Shown piece by piece: positions 5,697-9,916 of a stretch of 9,916 bases of DNA. A program made the translations under genes and the position numbers. The stretch's first letter is position 1; each line of letters opens with the position of its first letter. The notes under the pieces are model-generated. The model saw only the letters and a list, made by a program, of their open reading frames with translations, searched no databases and was not told where the DNA came from. Origin of the DNA: Acidobacteriota bacterium (lineage in GTDB: Bacteria; Acidobacteriota; Terriglobia; UBA7540); the NCBI GenBank assembly GCA_003171295.1, contig PMYF01000265.1, positions 6,406 through 16,321 on the forward strand, written 5' to 3'.

Positions 5697-6305
5697 ATGC
5701 ATAGCTGGAGGAAGCATACGGTCATAGGGCTGATTATTTGTTTGCTGCAATTATCGTTGGTTAATGTAGCTCTGTCGACTGACACCACGGTGCCCAATCC
5801 GAGCCAGACCCGACAGCGAGTGGATCAATTCGGAGTGGGCGCGAAGGTGAAAGTCGAACTCACCAGCGGCAGGAAGTTCAAAGGATCCATTCAGTCCATC
5901 GAGGACGGTGGATTCCTGTTGGCTGCGGCCAAAGCCGGTTCACCCACACGGGTTCCCTACGACAATGTCGCGCAACTGAACCTGACGAAGAACACCTACA
6001 AGGTGACGGGCCAGCCGGATTCGGTTGAGGTAAGGCGGGTGGCGGCGGAACTGGGTGTGGGCCACCACATCACTGTGAAGACGTCGGAAGCGAAGGAGTA
6101 CCACGGCAAAATCGTGGCGATCGCGGCTGAGAGCTTTACCATGCTATCCGACCACACAACCGCACCAGTCCGGATTGCATACGACGGCGTGCGCGAGATG
6201 CGACCGGGCCTCAGCAAGGGGGCCAACATAGCGATTATCATCGGAGTCGGCGCCGCCATATGGGCGATTGTGGCCATTCTCGTTTTTACGAATGCAAGCA
6301 ACTAA
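5697..6305 (+). CDS. Exported protein with two tandem Sm-like barrels and a C-terminal membrane helix
   Basis: The ATG at 5697 follows AAAGGAGG at 5684-5691 with a 5-nt spacer; in-frame codons further upstream overlap the preceding gene and look like shadow. The product has 202 residues. Residues 9-26 form a signal peptide or anchor. Two similar domains follow: about 46-97 (GVGAKVKVELTSGRKFKGSI, ending RVPYDNVAQLNL) and about 120-170 (GVGHHITVKTSEAKEYHGKI, ending VRIAYDGVREMRP). The shared order is GVG, alternating strand, K..(F/Y).G.I, then (P)(V/R)..YD.V, so this is an internal duplication of one Sm-like barrel. Residues 176-197 are a strongly hydrophobic helix near the C-terminus. The domain type and export match the two genes upstream. 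I infer a membrane-tethered extracytoplasmic binding protein. Function unknown. Confidence 0.78.
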   Translation: MHSWRKHTVIGLIICLLQLSLVNVALSTDTTVPNPSQTRQRVDQFGVGAKVKVELTSGRKFKGSIQSIEDGGFLLAAAKAGSPTRVPYDNVAQLNLTKNTYKVTGQPDSVEVRRVAAELGVGHHITVKTSEAKEYHGKIVAIAAESFTMLSDHTTAPVRIAYDGVREMRPGLSKGANIAIIIGVGAAIWAIVAILVFTNASN

Positions 6306-6323
6306 GGCACGCGAAGCAAGTAG

Positions 6324-6348
6324 CGCGGACCTGTTTTAAAGGTCCGCG
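6324..6348 (+). terminator. Terminator-like hairpin after the Sm-like cluster
   Basis: CGCGGACCT (6324-6332) and AGGTCCGCG (6340-6348) form a perfect 9-bp GC-rich stem with a 7-nt loop, starting 18 nt after the stop codon. There is no U-run downstream, so it is terminator-like rather than a textbook intrinsic terminator. Its position suggests it closes the Sm-like transcript. Confidence 0.5.
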
Positions 6349-6712
6349 ACTCGATGAAACGAGCCCAACTGAGAACTCGGACGTGCGCGTTATGGTAACC
6401 GTTCCGTATACCCAGTAGGGTTCACAGGACGTTGAATACCGCAAGTGGTGAGGAAGAATGAAGCGTGAAAGCTTCACAGTATCGAAGCCGAATGCAGCCT
6501 ATGGTGCCGATCTGTTAGTTGCGTCTTTTCCGGCTGCCCTTTCCGCTTGAAGGCGTGGCGCACTCATTGTCAGGGAAGCTTGTCTGGCTGGTTCTCCAAG
6601 GCGCTCGACTTGTCGCGACCAACAGGGTGCATACTCGTGAGCACCGGAAGGCCACCATGATAATTCCACTCTGTCTACAGATACCTGAAGTCTGAGAGGG
6701 CCAGATTCTGCT

Positions 6713-6731
6713 TATACTAGCGCAAAGGAGG
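6713..6731 (+). promoter_or_regulatory. Possible -10 box and ribosome binding site of the M48 gene
   Basis: TATACT at 6713-6718 matches the sigma-70 -10 consensus at five of six bases, but no good -35 box is seen at 16-18 nt spacing. AAAGGAGG at 6724-6731 is a strong ribosome binding site with a 10-nt spacer to the ATG at 6742. The ribosome site is firm; the promoter is tentative and would give a very short leader. Confidence 0.4.
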
Positions 6732-6741
6732 CCATTCAAAG

Positions 6742-8691
6742 ATGCAAAGAGACTTCTCCACTCGGACTGTGGTTGCTGTGATCTTTCTGACTCTTAATCC
6801 TACGATCTCTTCGGGAACGGTTCGGGACGCTCACAAAGAGGAGGCCATTGAGGGCCAATTGGCGCGAATCTCTCCTCAGAGTGTTGAAGTCTTCAAGCAG
6901 GCCACAAAAGCGATGGATGAGGGATCAGTAGATCAATCGGCCCGGCTTTTCGAGAAAGTGCTAACCAAGGCCCCCGACTTTGATCCAGCAATGCGGCGTC
7001 TGGGCTTTTCCCTGATCAAGCTTGGACAGCGTGAGAAGGGGGTGCAGCTTCTGGAACGCGCCTTGTCGTTACAACGCTCCAGCGAAAACCTCATTAGCCT
7101 GGCCTCGCAACTGGCATATCCCGATGGAGGGAAAGCCAGTCGTGCCGAGGAGGAGAGGGCTTTGAATCTGCTGAATGAAGCGTGGCCGATAGATAATGAT
7201 CAAGAAGCGTTGTTCATGCGAGCCCAAGTGTCTTTGGGTTTGAACAATGAAGAGGTCTTTCGCGACGCTACGCGCCAGTGTATGGACCTCTATCCCAAGG
7301 AAATGCCCACCCATTATTTCAATGCCATCCGGGCTGCCATGGATGAAGAATGGATTGAATCTGAAAACGAAATCAAACGGGCTGGAGAATTAGGATTGGA
7401 TCCCAAGGTGGTCCGGAGCTTTCTGGAAAGTGGTGTGCACAGTCACGTCCAAATGTGGCGTTTTACTTTCTATGCGCTCTATTTTCTGGCCGCATGGGGG
7501 CTGGGACTTGTTTTGATATTCCTCCTGGGCAAAGCCATGTCGAAAATGACGATGCATGCTCTAAAAGTGGGCGACCCCAATGAATTAAACAAACAACTGG
7601 GGGCTCATTTCAAAAAGGTCTACCGCATACTCATCAATTTTGCCGGAGTCTATTACTATATCTCTCTGCCCGTTTTGATTTTCCTCCTGGTGGGACTGGC
7701 GTGCTCTGTTTTCTATGCCTGCTTCCTGCTCGGCCGATTGCCCATCAAGTTGCTTGTGATGTTAGGGGTGATTACCGTTGCTACGATTTACCAGATGATC
7801 CGAACGCTCTTCATCCGGCCTACGCTCAAGGACCCGGGCCGGGCTCTGAAGCAAGAAGAGGCCCCCGGCCTCTGGCAACTGGTTGGGCAGGTGGCGCAAA
7901 AGGTCGGGACGCGTTCAATTGATGAAATTCGTATTACTCCAGGCACCGATTTGGCTGTGTATGAAAAAGGATCGGGTCGCCAGCGGGCTCGAGATCAGGC
8001 GAATCGGATCTTGATTCTCGGTGTCGGTGTGCTATATGAGTTCCGGCAAAATGCGTTTCGAGCGGTCATCGCCCATGAGTACGGCCATTTTTCTCACAGG
8101 GATACGGCGGGCGGGGATGCGGCGATGCGTGTCAATACCGATATGGCAAACTTTGCCATCGCCATCCTTATGCAGGGTCTGGCGGTTTGGTACAACATCG
8201 CGTTTCACTTCTTAAGGCTCTACCATTTCCTTTTCCGGCGCATCAGCTACGGGGCTTCCCGGCTGCAAGAAGTGATGGCGGATATTGTAGCGGTCAAACT
8301 ATACGGGGTGGCCGCCTTTGAGGCAGGGTTACGCCATGTTGTCTTTCGAGATACCGAATTCGGCCACGCCGCCTCTCAGATTAATTCCGGCCGCGAGTTT
8401 CAAACTGCGGCCCATTTGCGGGCGCTCTTTGAGCCGAGCAGCTCTTCGCCCTCACAGCAACGGTTGATCGCAAGAGACGCCGAAAAGAACCTCAACTGCC
8501 CTACATCAGAGGATGACACCCATCCGGCCCCCTGCGATCGTTTTGCGTTGGCCCGAAGGATTCACGATTCCTTCCTGCCTGAGGAGGACGGGTTCGTGTG
8601 GGACCTCTTTGTGGACAAGGTCGGCCTTACCCAAGAGATGGTGCAATTACTATGCGCCCGACTGGGAATGGCACCAGCGGGTGCTCAATGA
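6742..8691 (+). CDS. M48-family membrane metallopeptidase with N-terminal TPR-like region
   Basis: The product has 649 residues from the ATG at 6742, with AAAGGAGG upstream. A short hydrophobic N-terminus (about 8-24) looks like a signal peptide. Residues about 45-200 are helical and TPR-like, with a VDQSARLFEKVLTKAPDFDP repeat and an ALSLQRSSENL turn. Membrane segments follow at about 240-263, 300-330 and 335-357. The zinc site is HEYGH at 445-449, with Glu446 the expected catalytic base. The likely third zinc ligand is Glu510 in QEVMAD (Asp514), the E-x-x-A-D signature of M48 (Ste24/HtpX-like) peptidases. A further hydrophobic stretch lies at about 472-495. Family members cleave membrane or misfolded envelope proteins. 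BepA-type M48 proteins carry TPRs after the peptidase; here they precede it. Expected activity is zinc-dependent proteolysis at the membrane; substrate unknown. All catalytic residues are present. Confidence 0.88.
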   Translation: MQRDFSTRTVVAVIFLTLNPTISSGTVRDAHKEEAIEGQLARISPQSVEVFKQATKAMDEGSVDQSARLFEKVLTKAPDFDPAMRRLGFSLIKLGQREKGVQLLERALSLQRSSENLISLASQLAYPDGGKASRAEEERALNLLNEAWPIDNDQEALFMRAQVSLGLNNEEVFRDATRQCMDLYPKEMPTHYFNAIRAAMDEEWIESENEIKRAGELGLDPKVVRSFLESGVHSHVQMWRFTFYALYFLAAWGLGLVLIFLLGKAMSKMTMHALKVGDPNELNKQLGAHFKKVYRILINFAGVYYYISLPVLIFLLVGLACSVFYACFLLGRLPIKLLVMLGVITVATIYQMIRTLFIRPTLKDPGRALKQEEAPGLWQLVGQVAQKVGTRSIDEIRITPGTDLAVYEKGSGRQRARDQANRILILGVGVLYEFRQNAFRAVIAHEYGHFSHRDTAGGDAAMRVNTDMANFAIAILMQGLAVWYNIAFHFLRLYHFLFRRISYGASRLQEVMADIVAVKLYGVAAFEAGLRHVVFRDTEFGHAASQINSGREFQTAAHLRALFEPSSSSPSQQRLIARDAEKNLNCPTSEDDTHPAPCDRFALARRIHDSFLPEEDGFVWDLFVDKVGLTQEMVQLLCARLGMAPAGAQ

Positions 8692-8989
8692 CATAAGAAG
8701 ACAGGGAGAAGGTAAGGATCACATCTCTCAAATCACAATCTGTGCTTGGCCCGAAAGGAACATTGACAACCACATGACCAACTGGAAAGTAGGTGCGTTG
8801 ATCAACGGCGCTATCGAGGCCGTTACAGGCCCCGCTGCTCAAGACCGGCCGGGAGCCCACGAATGGATGGTCTGGCAAGGGACAGCGGCGGACAAAGCTG
8901 AAGCTCTCCAATGCGCAGAGAAAGCCGATCCCAGGGTCGACCTGGAGTGGATGCGAATTCGCTACGAGAGGGATCTGAACAATCGGTAG
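8681..8989 (+). CDS. Small hypothetical protein overlapping the M48 gene
   Basis: From the GTG at 8681 the frame gives 102 residues and overlaps the end of the M48 gene by 11 nt, an arrangement seen in translationally coupled genes. No ribosome binding site is evident before this GTG. An internal ATG at 8774 would give 71 residues, with AAAGG rather far upstream (about 16 nt). The product has a balanced soluble composition, with GALINGAIEAVTG, HEWMVWQGTAADKAEAL and a C-terminal DLEWMRIRYERDL that looks helical. There is no signal peptide or membrane segment. I do not recognise a family. It could be a real small partner of the peptidase, a remnant of a larger gene, or chance. Confidence 0.4.
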   Translation: MLNDIRRQGEGKDHISQITICAWPERNIDNHMTNWKVGALINGAIEAVTGPAAQDRPGAHEWMVWQGTAADKAEALQCAEKADPRVDLEWMRIRYERDLNNR

Positions 8990-9225
8990 GATCTCGCTTT
9001 GCCCAATCCGGTTGCCATGGTTGTCGATATATCCGCAACGGGTAGAGTCACACACATCAGCAATGCCGTCGCGAAATGGCTGGTTTTTCCTGAACGACGG
9101 CCCGATGGCGAACGGGTCAGTCCTGTCGATACAGCCGAACCTGCCGCCCCATCCCAAAGGACCGGGCAGCGTCTTTTCCTTAGAAATCCCCGGCAAGGAC
9201 CCCGCCAGCCATGTATGTCATGGCC

Positions 9226-9231
9226 GGGAGG
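9226..9231 (+). promoter_or_regulatory. Ribosome binding site fixing the start at 9238
   Basis: GGGAGG lies 6 nt before the ATG at 9238, favouring it over the in-frame ATGs at 9211 and 9220, neither of which has such a site. Confidence 0.6.
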
Positions 9232-9237
9232 AATTGC

Positions 9238-9759
9238 ATGACATACGGTGACGGACAGTTCTTGAGGGAAATGGGGATAGAGCCTTGCCTTCTGGATGAC
9301 CCGTTCCCCCGTCCCCTCCCGCCCCGGCTCCCTCCCGGACCGCTGATTCCCTCCTTGACGGAGAAGGATGCACGCTGGCTCCTGAATCTCGGGGTCATGT
9401 GGGAGCGGGAACCCGAGCCGGACTTCATATCGCCCACGAGCCTTCGGGAATACCTGGTCCGCTACCCGAACGGCATAAGAGAAGCTGTGGAAGTGGCTGC
9501 CAAGCGCTTGGGGCTCGACCTGTTAGACGACGACCTCGACGACCTGGCGCAAGACATCGTGGCGATGTTCCTTGATTCTTCGACTGACCTGGAAGACGTT
9601 GTCGAGATGTACGTGACCTGCCCGCCGCCACGCCCAGGGAGGTGCAGGTCGCAGCACTTCCACCACTACCTCAAGCTACGCGTGAGGGCTGCTATGCTGA
9701 CCTTGCTCAGGGACAGGGTACCGAGGCCGGGCGACTTCAGGTATCCCCATGGACCCTGA
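9238..9759 (+). CDS. Hypothetical protein with sigma-70 region-2-like C-terminal half
   Basis: The preferred ATG at 9238 gives 173 residues. The N-terminal part (GDGQFLREMGIEPCLLDDPF, then a proline-rich linker and SLTEKDARWLLNLGVMWERE) is a pattern I associate with acidobacterial accessory genes, but I cannot name a family. The second half has YPNGIREAVEVAAKRLGL, an acidic DDLDDLAQDIVAMFL helix, then HHYLKLRVRAAMLTLLRDR. An acidic D-x-x-D-L-x-Q-(D/E) helix followed by a basic helix ending L-L-R-D-R recalls sigma-70 region 2 (core-binding and -10-recognising helices). No region 4 is present, so this would be a partial or repurposed sigma-like protein. The gene overlaps the next frame by 11 nt, suggesting a compact operon. 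The sigma resemblance is inference. Confidence 0.7.
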   Translation: MTYGDGQFLREMGIEPCLLDDPFPRPLPPRLPPGPLIPSLTEKDARWLLNLGVMWEREPEPDFISPTSLREYLVRYPNGIREAVEVAAKRLGLDLLDDDLDDLAQDIVAMFLDSSTDLEDVVEMYVTCPPPRPGRCRSQHFHHYLKLRVRAAMLTLLRDRVPRPGDFRYPHGP

Positions 9760-9886
9760 GAAAAGAAGCAGGATAATGGTCAGCATCAGGTCGGTGTCGA
9801 GGCTTGAGCTCCGGGCCAAGGCCATGACCGAGTCCCTGGCGGGGTCCAGGCTCCGGCAGACGGGGCCACGGGTCGGGCGGACTTGA
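9749..9886 (+). CDS. Small basic protein overlapping the sigma-like gene
   Basis: The ATG at 9749 starts a 45-residue frame that overlaps the previous stop (TGA 9757-9759) by 11 nt and ends at TGA 9884-9886. The product is strongly basic (many Arg and Lys) with a probable helix SRLELRAKAMTESLAGSRL, which could suit nucleic acid or protein binding. An AGGT lies about 6 nt upstream of the ATG, a weak ribosome site, so coupling to the upstream gene is likely if it is translated. I do not recognise it. The next possible start is only 3 nt past its stop. Confidence 0.4.
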   Translation: MDPEKRSRIMVSIRSVSRLELRAKAMTESLAGSRLRQTGPRVGRT

Positions 9887-9889
9887 GCC

Positions 9890-9916
9890 ATGCAGCAATT
9901 CCGCCGCAACGAGACG
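9890..9916 (+). CDS. Possible next gene of the cluster, cut by the window edge
   Basis: An ATG at 9890, 3 nt after the preceding stop, opens a frame starting MQQFRRNET that runs off the end. Only nine codons are visible, so nothing can be said of function; tight spacing is the only support. Confidence 0.25.

Larger units (their letters stand above)
6306..6741. other. Intergenic stretch of about 436 nt
   Basis: I see no supportable gene; the reverse-strand frames here are short and unlike any family I know. It contains the hairpin at 6324-6348, a minor stem TGAAGC/GCTTCA at 6459-6476, and the probable promoter and ribosome binding site of the M48 gene at its 3' end. Confidence 0.5.

Noticed and set aside
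6515..6739. Reverse-strand 74-codon frame in the gap before the M48 gene
   Set aside because: Low-complexity Ser/Arg composition with no motif; it also covers the M48 promoter and ribosome-site region.
8627..9196. Reverse-strand frame of 189 codons opposite the M48 end and the small downstream frame
   Set aside because: No family resemblance, no convincing ribosome binding site, and it lies antisense to the better-supported M48 end.
8999..9251. Two overlapping forward frames of about 80 codons upstream of the sigma-like gene
   Set aside because: Neither has a good ribosome site or recognisable motif, and both run into the start region of the better-supported gene.

Overview
The window reads as accessory chromosome of an Acidobacteriota-like bacterium. 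The reasons are GC-rich coding with strong AAAGGAGG-type ribosome binding sites, a secreted SBBP-repeat/ASH-domain protein, a run of exported proteins of unknown function, and a set of secreted Sm-fold-like proteins of a type I associate with that phylum. The phylum call is inference from family content; no rRNA or marker gene is present. Every gene I can support is on the + strand. I see no tRNA, rRNA, CRISPR array or intact insertion sequence.

Region 1 (1-1290) is the 3' part of a large secreted SBBP-repeat protein that ends in an ASH (choice-of-anchor D type) domain. Region 2 (1291-2030) is mostly non-coding. It holds a strong 15-bp hairpin, a second hairpin, a possible small four-cysteine metal-binding protein (1734-1952), and a cluster of TTGCGC inverted repeats just before the next gene. 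Region 3 (2031-4208) holds two exported proteins 51 nt apart: a small outer-membrane beta-barrel-like protein and a 537-residue WD40-like (PD40) beta-propeller protein.

Region 4 (4209-6305) is the most distinctive part. Three consecutive genes each encode a signal peptide, one or two Sm/LSm-like SH3-type barrels, and a hydrophobic C-terminal region (glycine-rich in the first two, a single helix in the third). The first two are tandem paralogs that align without gaps for about 96 residues; the third has the barrel internally duplicated. A related hairpin of about 37 nt lies before the first gene and again between the second and third. A terminator-like hairpin follows the third.

Region 5 (6306-8989) has a 436-nt gap, then a membrane metallopeptidase of family M48 with an N-terminal TPR-like region, followed by a small overlapping reading frame of unknown function. 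Region 6 (9238-9916) starts a compact cluster: a 173-residue protein whose C-terminal half resembles a divergent sigma-70 region 2, an overlapping 45-residue basic protein, and the first codons of a further possible gene cut by the window edge.

Taken together, regions 1, 3 and 4 look like an envelope/secretion block, with the M48 peptidase as a plausible membrane quality-control neighbour. No pathway can be assigned from sequence alone. The Sm-like trio is the best candidate for an undescribed system.
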